Source: Collimonas arenae (lineage in GTDB: Bacteria; Pseudomonadota; Gammaproteobacteria; Burkholderiales; Burkholderiaceae_D). From it: 64,000 nucleotides of DNA. Below are positions 45,181-56,422 of this stretch, one piece after another (position 1 is the stretch's first letter; the number at the start of each line of letters is the position of its first letter). The stretch covers positions 4,898,001 to 4,962,000 of the forward strand of contig NZ_CP009962.1 in assembly GCF_000786695.1 (NCBI RefSeq). The letters are read 5' to 3'. The position numbers and the translations under genes were made by a program. Under the pieces are notes generated by a model. That model was not told the DNA's origin. It ran no database searches and worked only from the letters and a program-made list of their open reading frames with translations.

Positions 45181-45939
45181 ATGAAGGATACGCCCAAGGC
45201 ACTGATGAATAATTCAACACTCCTACCCAGCTCACCGCCAGTCAAGCACGCAGCCATCAAAGCGGTTCTGTTCGATCTCGACGATACGCTGTGGCCAATT
45301 GTGCCGGTGATCGCACGCGCCGAACAAGTGCTGTTTGAATGGCTGCAAGCCAACGCCAGTGCGGTCAGCCGCCAATTTACGATTGACAGCTTGCGCCAGC
45401 AGCGGCTGGAACTGGTCGCCACCAATCCGGTTTTCAAGTTCGACCTCTGGAAGCTACGCCACGCTGCACTGACCGAGGCGCTCAATCAGGTTGGCGAAGA
45501 TCCGGCCAAGGCGGATGCGGCAATGGCGGTCTTTTCCGAGGCACGCCATGCCGTGACGCCGTTCAATGACGTCCGACCGGCATTGACCAGCTTGCAACAG
45601 CGGCTACCGCTGGGAACGGTATCGAACGGCTTTGCCGATCTTGGCAAAATTGGCCTGGCCAGCCATTTCCAGGCCTCGATCGCCGCCCATAGTTTCGGCA
45701 GCGCCAAGCCCGATCCGGCGATTTTTCACGCGGCCTGCGCCGCTCTCAATGTGGCGCCGCAAGAAACCTTGTATGTCGGCGACGATCCCTTGCTGGATGT
45801 GGTCGGCGCCCAGCAGGCCGGCTTGCAGGCGGTCTGGATCAATCGTTTTGAGCGCACGCTGCCGGCCGGGATCCAGCCGCAAGCCAGCTGCACCAGCTTG
45901 CATGAGCTGGAAACGTGGTTGGACGGCTATCGGACTTAG
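45181..45939 (+). CDS. HAD family hydrolase (subfamily IA)
   Basis: A 252-residue haloacid dehalogenase phosphatase. Motif I is [11 protein letters not shown], motif II is VSNGFAD, the Lys is in [12 protein letters not shown], and motif IV is [17 protein letters not shown]. The substrate is unknown. Translation may begin at 45181 or at the ATG at 45205, which has AAGG nine bases upstream; the difference does not touch the catalytic domain. Divergent from nadK and followed by hrcA. Confidence 0.86.
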   Translation: MKDTPKALMNNSTLLPSSPPVKHAAIKAVLFDLDDTLWPIVPVIARAEQVLFEWLQANASAVSRQFTIDSLRQQRLELVATNPVFKFDLWKLRHAALTEALNQVGEDPAKADAAMAVFSEARHAVTPFNDVRPALTSLQQRLPLGTVSNGFADLGKIGLASHFQASIAAHSFGSAKPDPAIFHAACAALNVAPQETLYVGDDPLLDVVGAQQAGLQAVWINRFERTLPAGIQPQASCTSLHELETWLDGYRT

Positions 45940-46062
45940 GTTGAGCGGCTGCAAGAACAAACTGCAGTTCGCTGAAAAAACAGTGTATAAGTGCGTCATA
46001 AGCCTCTGCCAAGTCAGCATAGCGTTTTGCACTTGGCGTGGCGCTCGCTAAAATAGACCTAT

Positions 46063-47085
46063 ATGCAACTAGATAATCGCGCTCAAACCCTGCTCAAAGC
46101 CCTGGTCGAACGGTATATTGCCGACGGCCAGCCGGTCGGCTCGCGGGCCTTGTCAAAAATCTCCGGGCTGGAACTGTCGCCGGCGACGATCCGCAACATC
46201 ATGGCGGACCTGGAAGAAATGGGTTTTGTCGCCAGTCCCCATACCTCCGCCGGCCGGGTGCCGACGCCACGCGGCTACCGCATGTTTGTCGATACCCTGC
46301 TGACGGTCGAACCGATCGACGAAAGCGCACTGGAATCGAAAATGCAGACGCGCCTGCAACCCAACTCGCAACAAAAAATCATTACTAATGCGGCGCAAGT
46401 GTTGTCATCTTTATCGCACTTCGCAGGCGTGGTGCTGAGTCCGCGGCGCGAATCGATCTTCCAGCAGATCGAATTCCTGCGACTATCTGAAAAACGTATC
46501 CTGCTGGTGATCGTCAGCCCCAACGGCGATGTCCAGAACCGGCTGCTGCTGACGGATGTCGATTACAGCCCGGCCAAGCTGGTGCAGGCCGCCAACTACA
46601 TCAACCAGCACTATGGCGGCCTCAGTCTTGACGATGTCCGCCTGCGCTTGCAGGGTGAACTGCGCAAGCTGCGCGACGACATGACCTGGCTGATGCAAGC
46701 CGCGGTAGAGGCCGGCAGCGACGCCATGAACGACAATAGCGACGAAGTAGTGATTTCGGGCGAACGCAATCTGCTCAGCGTGACCGACCTGTCATCCAAC
46801 ATGGATTCCTTGCGCAAGCTGTTCGACATGTTTGAACAAAAAACCGGCCTGATGCAATTGCTGGATATTTCCGGCAAGGCGACCGGCGTGCAGATTTTCA
46901 TTGGCGGCGAATCGCAACTGGTGCCGATGGACGAAATGAGCGTGGTGACCGCGCCGTATGAAGTCAACGGCAAGATCGTCGGCACGCTGGGCGTGATCGG
47001 ACCGACGCGCATGGCCTATGAGCGGGTGATTCCAATTGTGAATATCACCGCAAAATTACTGTCGAATGCGCTCAGCCAAAGCTGA
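46063..47085 (+). CDS. hrcA: Heat-inducible transcription repressor HrcA
   Basis: Repressor of chaperone genes that binds the CIRCE operator with GroEL as co-factor. The 340-residue protein has an N-terminal winged helix ([36 protein letters not shown]) and the C-terminal domain ending [20 protein letters not shown]. No good CIRCE copy is seen in the window; groESL, the usual target, lies elsewhere. It ends 10 bases before a repeat element. Confidence 0.96.
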   Translation: MQLDNRAQTLLKALVERYIADGQPVGSRALSKISGLELSPATIRNIMADLEEMGFVASPHTSAGRVPTPRGYRMFVDTLLTVEPIDESALESKMQTRLQPNSQQKIITNAAQVLSSLSHFAGVVLSPRRESIFQQIEFLRLSEKRILLVIVSPNGDVQNRLLLTDVDYSPAKLVQAANYINQHYGGLSLDDVRLRLQGELRKLRDDMTWLMQAAVEAGSDAMNDNSDEVVISGERNLLSVTDLSSNMDSLRKLFDMFEQKTGLMQLLDISGKATGVQIFIGGESQLVPMDEMSVVTAPYEVNGKIVGTLGVIGPTRMAYERVIPIVNITAKLLSNALSQS

Positions 47086-47098
47086 TCACAAGACCTAA

Positions 47099-47277
47099 GA
47101 GGCTGTTGCAAATACAGATGGCTAGGCGCACCGACGAAGACAGTACGAGCAGTACGGCCAGGAGGGTGTAGCATGGGTTTCAGACGACAATGTCGTCTGC
47201 CTGCGGAACTACCCGGGCTTGCAAGCCCGGGCGCGCCCTGCAAGGGCAACAACGCCAGGTGTGTTTGCAACAGCCTC
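47099..47277. repeat. Palindromic MITE-like element, long form, copy 3 (179 bp)
   Basis: Ends GAGGCTGTTGCAAATACA and TGTGTTTGCAACAGCCTC, flanked by TAA on both sides (47096-47098 and 47278-47280). Contains the shared core, GACGACA-A-TGTCGTC (only the centre base differs from copy 1) and the 20-bp palindrome CCCGGGCTTGCAAGCCCGGG. Lies between hrcA and the TfoX-like gene. Confidence 0.85.
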
Positions 47278-47295
47278 TAAGAAAATTTTCTCGAC

Positions 47296-47658
47296 ATGCA
47301 TCAGGACGAAGGATTGATCGAATATATCCGCGAACTGCTCGCGCCGCTCGGCGCGGTAAGCGTGCGCAAGATGTTCGGCGGCCATGGCATCTATTACGAT
47401 GGTTTGATGATCTGCATCGTTATTGATGGCGGCCTTTTTCTCAAGACCGACGAAGAAACCCGGCCTGGATTCAAGGCCGCCGGCTGCGCGCCGTTCATTT
47501 ACGAAAGTAAAGGGAAACGTGTCGAGATGAGTTACTGGTCCGCGCCCGAAGACGCGATGGACTCGCCTGCCGCGATGACGCCTTGGGCCCGGCTTGCTTA
47601 TGCTGCCGCGGTACGCAAGGCCAATGCAAAACCCGTGCGCAAACCGCGAAAAAGCTGA
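47296..47658 (+). CDS. TfoX N-terminal domain protein
   Basis: A 120-residue protein made of a single TfoX N-terminal domain (VRKMFGGHGIYYDGLMICIV, GLFLKTDEETRPGFKAAG, EMSYWSAPEDAM) followed by a basic tail, KPVRKPRKS. TfoX/Sxy regulates competence in Haemophilus and Vibrio, but stand-alone N-domain proteins like this have no proven role. Its stop codon lies inside a 9-bp tandem repeat. It converges on fur, whose stop is 52 bases away. Confidence 0.83.
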   Translation: MHQDEGLIEYIRELLAPLGAVSVRKMFGGHGIYYDGLMICIVIDGGLFLKTDEETRPGFKAAGCAPFIYESKGKRVEMSYWSAPEDAMDSPAAMTPWARLAYAAAVRKANAKPVRKPRKS

Positions 47659-47683
47659 AAAAGCTGAAAAAGCTGAAAAAGCT
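47648..47683. repeat. 9-bp tandem repeat across the TfoX-like stop codon
   Basis: GAAAAAGCT occurs four times. In the TfoX frame every unit ends in TGA, so change in copy number cannot extend the protein; in the other two frames it reads EKA or KKL repeats. Confidence 0.85.
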
Positions 47684-47710
47684 GGCAAATCAGGCTGTCA
47701 GCCTTGGCAG

Positions 47711-48136
47711 TCAAGCCTTCTTCTTGCGGCAATCCCGGCAATGGCCGTACAGCGCCAAGGCGTGATCTGCGATTTCGAAACCATGTTCCTTGGCGACGAT
47801 CTTCTGGCGCTTTTCGATTTCTTCGTCGTAAAACTCTTCAACCAGACCGCAATCCAGGCAGACCAGATGGTCGTGATGCGAGCCTTCGTTGAGCTCAAAG
47901 ACGGCTTTGCCAGTTTCAAAGTGATTGCGTTGCAACAGGCCCGCTTGCTCAAATTGCGTCAGCACGCGGTATACAGTTGCCAGACCGACATCAAGATTCT
48001 CACTGAGCAAGATCTTATAGACGTCTTCGGCGCTTAGATGACGCACCTCGCTATTCTGGAAGATTTCCAGGATTTTAAGGCGTGGCAATGTGGCTTTAAG
48101 GCCGCTGGCTTTTAGTTCGGATGGATTGTTCGGCAT
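47711..48136 (-). CDS. fur: Ferric uptake regulator Fur
   Basis: Iron-responsive repressor. The 141-residue protein has the winged-helix [32 protein letters not shown] region, the metal-site block [16 protein letters not shown] with CxxC, and a C-terminal [10 protein letters not shown] with a second CxxC. It is divergent from bamE, the standard arrangement in this order. A clear Fur-box palindrome precedes hemP at 61860, so its regulon is partly in this window. Confidence 0.96.
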   Translation of the reverse strand: MPNNPSELKASGLKATLPRLKILEIFQNSEVRHLSAEDVYKILLSENLDVGLATVYRVLTQFEQAGLLQRNHFETGKAVFELNEGSHHDHLVCLDCGLVEEFYDEEIEKRQKIVAKEHGFEIADHALALYGHCRDCRKKKA

Positions 48137-48210
48137 GTTTTGGTCACAAATGGATGATCTGCTTTATCATATAGCGTTTTAGCACAGTTGCTCAATCAAT
48201 TGAGATCCTT

Positions 48211-48783
48211 ATGCGAATGTTGCTCTCCCCTGTCCGTACCTCCGCTTTGACCGCTGCAGTTGTCATCATGACCGCCTTGGCCGGCTGCGCCTCAAAAAAT
48301 CCATTGCTCGACAATTCCGCGGCAGCGACGCCTGCTGCCGGCAGCAACGCCACGGCCAACGCTGATACCAGCGGGGTTCAAACCATCAAGCATCGCCGTT
48401 TCCTGGGTATTTTTTCTCCATATCGCATCGATATACAACAGGGAAATTTTGTCTCCAAGGAAATGTTGGCGCAAGTTAAAGAAGGCATGACCCGCGAACA
48501 AGTACGCTTTGCGCTTGGCACGCCGCTCATCACCGATCTGTTCCATGAAGACCGCTGGGATTATGTGTTCCGCCTGCAAAAGGGCAACGGCGAAGTCACC
48601 ACCAGCCGGGTCAGCGCATTTTTCAACGGAAATCTGCTAGCGCGCATCGATGGCGGCAACCTACCTACCGAAAACGACTATCTGGACCAGATTTCCGGCG
48701 GCGCTGCGGAAGCCAAAAAGAGCGTCAAGAATGTCGAAATTGCACCAACGGTGCCTAGCGCGCCTGCGCCTGCCAAAAACTAA
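48211..48783 (+). CDS. bamE: Outer membrane assembly lipoprotein BamE
   Basis: Small lipoprotein of the BAM complex that inserts beta-barrel proteins in the outer membrane. The 190-residue precursor has a signal peptide with lipobox LAGC (acylated Cys at residue 29) and the SmpA/OmlA domain: FVSKEMLAQVKEGMTREQVR, FALGTPLITDLFHEDRWDYVF. An Ala/Lys-rich tail of about 30 residues follows the domain and is longer than in E. coli. Start is divergent from fur. Confidence 0.93.
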   Translation: MRMLLSPVRTSALTAAVVIMTALAGCASKNPLLDNSAAATPAAGSNATANADTSGVQTIKHRRFLGIFSPYRIDIQQGNFVSKEMLAQVKEGMTREQVRFALGTPLITDLFHEDRWDYVFRLQKGNGEVTTSRVSAFFNGNLLARIDGGNLPTENDYLDQISGGAAEAKKSVKNVEIAPTVPSAPAPAKN

Positions 48784-48799
48784 CGACAACTATTGGGAT

Positions 48800-48838
48800 G
48801 AGAGCCGGTTGAATGCCGTGTTGCGGCATTCCGCTCTC
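48800..48838 (+). terminator. Two-tier hairpin between bamE and dapB
   Basis: GAGAGC..GCTCTC encloses GAATGCCG-tgttg-CGGCATTC with small asymmetric bulges. Position 17 bases after the bamE stop fits a terminator, but no T run follows (CCCCGCAATTT), so it may be a processing or attenuation element. Confidence 0.45.
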
Positions 48839-48884
48839 CCCCGCAATTTGATGAAGATCCCTTCTTGAGATCGCCGAATTAAAA

Positions 48885-49691
48885 ATGACTAAGATGAAAA
48901 TAGCCGTTGCAGGCGCCTCGGGACGCATGGGCCGCATGCTGGTCGAAGCAATTCAAAACGCCGATGACGCCGTACTTGCCGGCGCGCTGGGCGTGCCGGA
49001 TGCGCCGGAACTGGGCAGCGATGCCGCCGCCTTCCTGGGCAAGGCCGCCAATGTCCTGATTGAAGCCGATCTGGCCAAGGGCCTGGCGCAGGCGGATTAC
49101 CTGATTGATTTCACGCGCCCTGAAGGTACGCTGAAGCATTTGGAATACTGCGCCGCCCACGGCATCAAAATGATTATCGGCACCACCGGTTTCGACGAAG
49201 CCGGAAAAGCAGCGATTGCTGAAGCGGCAAAAAAGACCGCCATCGTCTTCGCCCCCAATATGAGCGTCGGCGTCAATGTCACCATGAAGCTGCTGGAACT
49301 GGCTGCCAAAAGCTTTTCCCACGGTTACGACATCGAAATCATCGAAGCGCATCATCGGCACAAGGTCGACGCACCGTCCGGCACTGCGCTGAAAATGGGC
49401 GAAGTCATTGCTGAAGCGCAGGGGCGCAAGCTGGAAGATGTCGCCGTCTATGCCCGCGAAGGCATCACCGGCGAACGCGATCCGTCATCGATCGGCTTTG
49501 CCGCGATTCGCGGCGGTGACATCGTCGGCGACCATACGGTGCTGTTTGCCGGCATCGGCGAACGCATCGAGATCACCCACAAGTCGTCCAGCCGCGTCAC
49601 CTATGTGCATGGCAGTCTGCGCGCCGCCCGCTTCCTGAACGACAAGAGCACAGGCCTGTATGACATGCAAGATGTGTTGGGCTTGCGCTGA
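48885..49691 (+). CDS. dapB: 4-hydroxy-tetrahydrodipicolinate reductase
   Basis: Lysine and peptidoglycan (diaminopimelate) synthesis; NAD(P)H-dependent reduction of the DapA product. The 268-residue protein has the cofactor loop [15 protein letters not shown] at the N-terminus and the catalytic [16 protein letters not shown] block. Two start codons nine bases apart (48885 MTKMKIAV or 48894 MKIAV) are equally possible; both keep the Rossmann fold whole. Confidence 0.96.
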   Translation: MTKMKIAVAGASGRMGRMLVEAIQNADDAVLAGALGVPDAPELGSDAAAFLGKAANVLIEADLAKGLAQADYLIDFTRPEGTLKHLEYCAAHGIKMIIGTTGFDEAGKAAIAEAAKKTAIVFAPNMSVGVNVTMKLLELAAKSFSHGYDIEIIEAHHRHKVDAPSGTALKMGEVIAEAQGRKLEDVAVYAREGITGERDPSSIGFAAIRGGDIVGDHTVLFAGIGERIEITHKSSSRVTYVHGSLRAARFLNDKSTGLYDMQDVLGLR

Positions 49692-49758
49692 TTTGTAATA
49701 ATAGTGTTGTGACGCCGCATGCCGACGTCACCTCGATTTAACTTCTCGGATCGACGCC

Positions 49759-50451
49759 ATGGATCAATCTCTCGGACTAGCTCGCTACTGGGCCCAAACT
49801 GACGCCATCTCCCATTCGGTGGCCTATGTACTGGTGTTGATGTCGATCGTCAGCTGGTTTTATATCCTGTCAAAAACCTGGAGTTCATGGCGCATCCGCA
49901 GAAGCGCCGCAGCGCTGGATGATTTCTGGCAGGCGCCGACGCTGGAAGTGGCGATTGCCGGCATCAAGCCTTTCGATTCCGAAAACGTTTATTCGCCCCT
50001 GGCCATCCAGTCAGCCGACGCGGCATCAATCAAGCCGCCTGCGCCTGGTACGCCGGCTGCTTCACTAAATGCTGCGTCCGATCCGGGCGAACTGATCACC
50101 CGCACCTTGCGCCGTGAAATCAATCGTGTCTCCTCGCGCCTGGAAAGCGGCCTGACCTTGCTCGCGTCAGTAGGTTCGACCGCGCCTTTCGTCGGCCTGT
50201 TCGGTACGGTCTGGGGTATTTATCATGCGCTGGAGGCGGTTTCCTCCAGCGGCACTATCCAGATCGACAAAGTGGCAGGCCCGGTGGGTGAAGCGTTGAT
50301 CATGACCGCACTCGGGCTGGTAGTAGCGATTCCTTCCGTGTTGGCGTATAACGCCTTTACCCGCGTCAATCGGATTACACTGGCGGAACTCGATGCGTTT
50401 GCGCATGACCTGCACGCTTATCTGACGACTGGTAGCCGGGTCGGCAAGTAA
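49759..50451 (+). CDS. MotA/TolQ/ExbB family proton channel protein
   Basis: A 230-residue inner membrane protein with three helices: LVLMSIVSWFYILSK near the N-terminus and a pair in the second half (LLASVGSTAPFVGLFGTVWG and VGEALIMTALGLVVAIPSVL) carrying the conserved proton-channel residues. A Pro/Ala-rich loop of about 30 residues is inserted after the first helix. It pairs with the ExbD gene 54 bases downstream to form a motor unit. This dapB-exbB-exbD-leuS order is kept in many Burkholderiales; no TonB is adjacent. Partner protein unknown. Confidence 0.88.
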   Translation: MDQSLGLARYWAQTDAISHSVAYVLVLMSIVSWFYILSKTWSSWRIRRSAAALDDFWQAPTLEVAIAGIKPFDSENVYSPLAIQSADAASIKPPAPGTPAASLNAASDPGELITRTLRREINRVSSRLESGLTLLASVGSTAPFVGLFGTVWGIYHALEAVSSSGTIQIDKVAGPVGEALIMTALGLVVAIPSVLAYNAFTRVNRITLAELDAFAHDLHAYLTTGSRVGK

Positions 50452-50505
50452 CGGATTGTATCGATAACGTTCCGGAATACACATTCACTGATCAGAGAGC
50501 AAACC

Positions 50506-50937
50506 ATGGCTTTTGGCGGCTTCAACGACAATCAGAACCAGGCCCCGATGGCGGATATCAATATCACGCCGATGGTCGACGTCATGCTGGTGTTGCTGGT
50601 TATTTTCATCATCACAGCGCCATTGTTCACCCACGCCATCAAGGTCGACCTGCCCAGCGCACAATCGGCGCCGGCACCGGAAAAACCGGAGACCATCTCG
50701 CTCTCTATCGACCGTAGCGGCAAGATGTTCTGGAATAACGACCCAGTGGCGGAAAACGAACTGGCAGACCATATCATCGCCGCTGCGCAGCGCCAGCCGC
50801 AGCCTGAACTGCAATTGCGCGCAGATAAAGATACCCGCTACGAAATTCTGGCGCAGGTGATGGCGCTGGCGCAAAATAACGGCCTGGCGAAGATCGGCTT
50901 TGTAACCGTGCCGGCAAAAACCGACGCTGCCAAGTAA
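50506..50937 (+). CDS. ExbD/TolR family protein
   Basis: A 143-residue protein with one N-terminal membrane helix (MVDVMLVLLVIFIITAPLF) and a periplasmic C-domain. Asp25 in PMVDVMLVLL matches the proton-carrying Asp of E. coli ExbD. It works with the preceding ExbB-like channel to convert proton flow into force at the cell envelope. Which energised partner it serves is not evident. Confidence 0.9.
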   Translation: MAFGGFNDNQNQAPMADINITPMVDVMLVLLVIFIITAPLFTHAIKVDLPSAQSAPAPEKPETISLSIDRSGKMFWNNDPVAENELADHIIAAAQRQPQPELQLRADKDTRYEILAQVMALAQNNGLAKIGFVTVPAKTDAAK

Positions 50938-51254
50938 CCTCCCTCCTTCTTTTCTATACTGACATGGCCACCTGGCCATGTCGGTTTCTCCTTCAGTATT
51001 TGACTTTGTCCCGCATACGCTGCCTACGGCAGACTGCCCGGCATTCTGACATGTCGCTCCGACATCATTAATTCCCCCAAGAAATCTAATAATTTTCATC
51101 GGATAGCGCCAACTATCGTTTTTGCATGTAACATTCTATTTTGATTTGTATCGTAATATATCAACTAAGCACAATAATAAATGATGGCAATAAATAATTT
51201 CAATTTGGCAATTATTGTTGCGCGACCTAGCACCCCTTTCGATCGTCCAAACGT
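50938..51254. other. AT-rich intergenic region with terminator-like hairpin
   Basis: After exbD, GACATGGCCA-cc-TGGCCATGTC (50961-50982) followed by GGTTTCT is a plausible terminator. From about 51080 to 51230 the DNA is markedly AT-rich (AATAATAAATGATGGC, AATTTCAATTTGGCAATTATTG), unlike the neighbours, and probably holds the promoter of the PAP2-VirK gene. No gene seen. Confidence 0.5.
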
Positions 51255-52775
51255 ATGACACTGTCTTCTTACAATCACCTGCTCGAGTCGGTGCTCAATG
51301 GGCATCCGGGATTCATCAGCCTGCCATTTCTGCTGGCGCTGGCGATCGCCGAATGGGGTGTGTACCTGGTGCCGACCAGCCTGTTGGCCTTATGGATCAG
51401 CGGCAGCAGGGCGACCCGGATTATTTCTCTGAAAGCAGTTGTGACCATGGCTGCGACAGTATTGGCCAGCAAAATCGTGCCGCTGCTGTGGGCCGCCATA
51501 CTACAGACAGTGGAAGATGGCTATCTTCCACCACCCCAAAATGAACATTACTTGTCGCCAAGCGTCACAATTGCCATCATCCTGGCCACCGGCCTGACCT
51601 TATGGACAGCACGCGCCATCAAGATCAAATGGGTTGGTATATTGCTGGTCGGGCTATCGCTTGCTGTCAGCTGGGCCAAAATCTTTCTCGGCATGCACTA
51701 TCCGCTGGATATCTTCGGCGCCGGCTTGGTCTCGCTGGCAATCATGCTGGCCATGAACTCCAGATACGGCAAGACAGTCAGCCACGGCGCAGTCCGTTTC
51801 CTCAACGGCCGCCTGCAAAACCTGGCTTTGCTGTCGGAGGTGTCGCATCTGTTCAAAGGGCAACCGGCTAACCGCAGACAAAGCATTACTTTGTATACTT
51901 GCCTGCGTCACTCGCCGCGCGGCATGTCGTACTTCGCCAAGCAGTTGAAACTCAGCGTCCGTACGCTGGTTCACTACCAACAGACCCAGCGCTGGCTGGC
52001 GTACTGGAACGCGACCCCGATGCACGCCAAACTCGCGCAAGCCACGCCGCGACTCTTGCAAAAAATCTATCGTCCCTACCAGTCGTTGCGCCTGCGCAGC
52101 CAGGACCGGATGAACCTGCTGGTCAGCCACTACGACTTTATTTTCCGTCAAGGCCTTGACACCCTCATCCTGCGGGCGGCGCAATCCGCGCAGGTATTGG
52201 GGAGCTTCAACGGCAAATCCGGGGCAGTCTACGAAATCCGGCTGTCCGCGATCGCCACCCTGGACCGGGAAGGTGAATTGGCGCTGGATCTGTACAGCGA
52301 CCAGCAGCGCCTGTTCTCGATTGCCTTCACGTTTAATGGCAGCGAACCGAATCCCGGCATCGGCATCGGTTGCCTGCAAGGGCCGCGCGGCAGCGACGCC
52401 CAGGAACGTGTGCGCCACGCCACGCGCGACATGTTCGGCATGCGGCCGAAGGGCCTGATGGTGCGTCTGGTCAGGGAAATCGGCCGAGCCTACGGTTGCA
52501 AGGAACTGGTTTTGGTGGGAAATCAAAATCGCGTGCTGTTCCATCAAATACGTACAGGCAAGGTTCTTGCCGATTATGATGATTTTTGGCAAGAAATTGG
52601 CGCGACCCGCCGCCCGGACGGCGAATACCAACTCTCCTGCGGCGACATTCCTGTTCCCGACCTGCTGGCGATCCCGTCCAGCAAGCGCTCGGAAGCCCGC
52701 AAGCGGATTGAACTGACCGAGCGCGCCGTACAGGCTGCATTGCACGGCTTTTCCGGCAGATTCAAGCAAGTCTGA
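51255..52775 (+). CDS. PAP2-like / VirK-YbjX (DUF535) fusion protein
   Basis: A 506-residue protein. Residues 1 to about 180 hold five or six membrane helices with a PAP2 phosphatase-like end (SWAKIFLGMHYPLDIFGAG). Residues about 210-500 are a VirK/YbjX (DUF535) domain: KIYRPYQSLRLRSQDRMNLL, GIGIGCLQGPRG, DMFGMRPKGLMV. VirK/YbjX proteins are linked to envelope lipid A changes and virulence in enterics. The PAP2 motifs are damaged: the second reads LSPSVT without the SGH His, and the third has SWAK where SR is usual, so phosphatase activity is doubtful. The fusion suggests envelope lipid work at the inner membrane. Confidence 0.8.
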   Translation: MTLSSYNHLLESVLNGHPGFISLPFLLALAIAEWGVYLVPTSLLALWISGSRATRIISLKAVVTMAATVLASKIVPLLWAAILQTVEDGYLPPPQNEHYLSPSVTIAIILATGLTLWTARAIKIKWVGILLVGLSLAVSWAKIFLGMHYPLDIFGAGLVSLAIMLAMNSRYGKTVSHGAVRFLNGRLQNLALLSEVSHLFKGQPANRRQSITLYTCLRHSPRGMSYFAKQLKLSVRTLVHYQQTQRWLAYWNATPMHAKLAQATPRLLQKIYRPYQSLRLRSQDRMNLLVSHYDFIFRQGLDTLILRAAQSAQVLGSFNGKSGAVYEIRLSAIATLDREGELALDLYSDQQRLFSIAFTFNGSEPNPGIGIGCLQGPRGSDAQERVRHATRDMFGMRPKGLMVRLVREIGRAYGCKELVLVGNQNRVLFHQIRTGKVLADYDDFWQEIGATRRPDGEYQLSCGDIPVPDLLAIPSSKRSEARKRIELTERAVQAALHGFSGRFKQV

Positions 52776-55722
<2,947 letters not shown>

Positions 55723-55739
55723 GCGATTGCAGGTCTTGC

Positions 55740-55761
55740 GGCCGGATCTTCGGGTCCGGCC
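55740..55761 (+). other. Hairpin between leuS and lptE
   Basis: GGCCGGA-tcttcggg-TCCGGCC, 17 bases after the leuS stop. No T run, so it is probably not a full terminator; it may tune lptE expression within the operon. Confidence 0.4.
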
Positions 55762-55788
55762 CCGAATCTTGAAACAAGGAATACCCGA

Positions 55789-56403
55789 ATGTTGAATAGT
55801 GTGCCTCTCAAAATGCCTGTCAATTCCCGCAACTGGCTGCGTTGGCCTGTGATGTTGGCCATGAGCGCGCTGCTGTGCGCCTGCGGCTTTCATCTGCGCG
55901 GCTCGGCCAATTTGCCATTCAAGTCGATCTACATGACTTTTGCCCCTACCTCGCCACTGGGCATCGAACTGAAGCGCAATATCGTCGCCAGCGGCAACAC
56001 CGCAGTGCTGCCGAAAGAAGATGGCGCGGAAGCCACCCTGCAAGTGCTGAGCGAGACGCGCGAAAAGGTCATCCTGACGCTCAACAGCTCAGGCCGTCCA
56101 AGCGAGTACATGTTGTACTACCGCCTGACTTTCCGCGTGATCGACGCGCAAAAGAAGGAATTGCTGGCGCCGACGCTTATCACGCTGAAACGCGATATCA
56201 GCTATAACTCGTCGCAAGAATTGTCCAAGGATGCGGAGGAAGTATTGCTGTATCGCGACATGCAGTCCGACATGGTGCAACAGATCCTGCGTCGCTTGAC
56301 CGCAATCAAGACCGCTCAGCCAACGCAACCGGCTCAGCAGTTGGAACCCGCCGTGCCGGCTTCGGACCAGGTTACTGCTCCAATTGCCGTCCCAGCTAAA
56401 TAA
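55789..56403 (+). CDS. lptE: LPS-assembly lipoprotein LptE
   Basis: Lipoprotein plug of the LptD outer-membrane LPS translocon. The 204-residue precursor has a signal peptide ending at the lipobox LCAC (acylated Cys in CACGFHLRG) and the LptE beta/alpha core with FKSIYMTFAPTSPLGIELKR. A Gln/Pro-rich C-terminal tail is not conserved. The leuS-lptE-holA order is standard in proteobacteria and supports the call. Confidence 0.92.
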   Translation: MLNSVPLKMPVNSRNWLRWPVMLAMSALLCACGFHLRGSANLPFKSIYMTFAPTSPLGIELKRNIVASGNTAVLPKEDGAEATLQVLSETREKVILTLNSSGRPSEYMLYYRLTFRVIDAQKKELLAPTLITLKRDISYNSSQELSKDAEEVLLYRDMQSDMVQQILRRLTAIKTAQPTQPAQQLEPAVPASDQVTAPIAVPAK

Positions 56404-56422
56404 ACAGGTAAAAGGTAAGTCA

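Noticed and set aside
46021..46062. Possible CIRCE operator (TTTGCACTT..GCTCGCTAA) just before hrcA
   Set aside because: At least five mismatches to TTAGCACTC-N9-GAGTGCTAA and wrong spacing; not supportable.
47296..47658. Competence regulator TfoX/Sxy
   Set aside because: Only the N-terminal domain is present; the C-terminal domain of true TfoX regulators is missing, so a competence role is not claimed.
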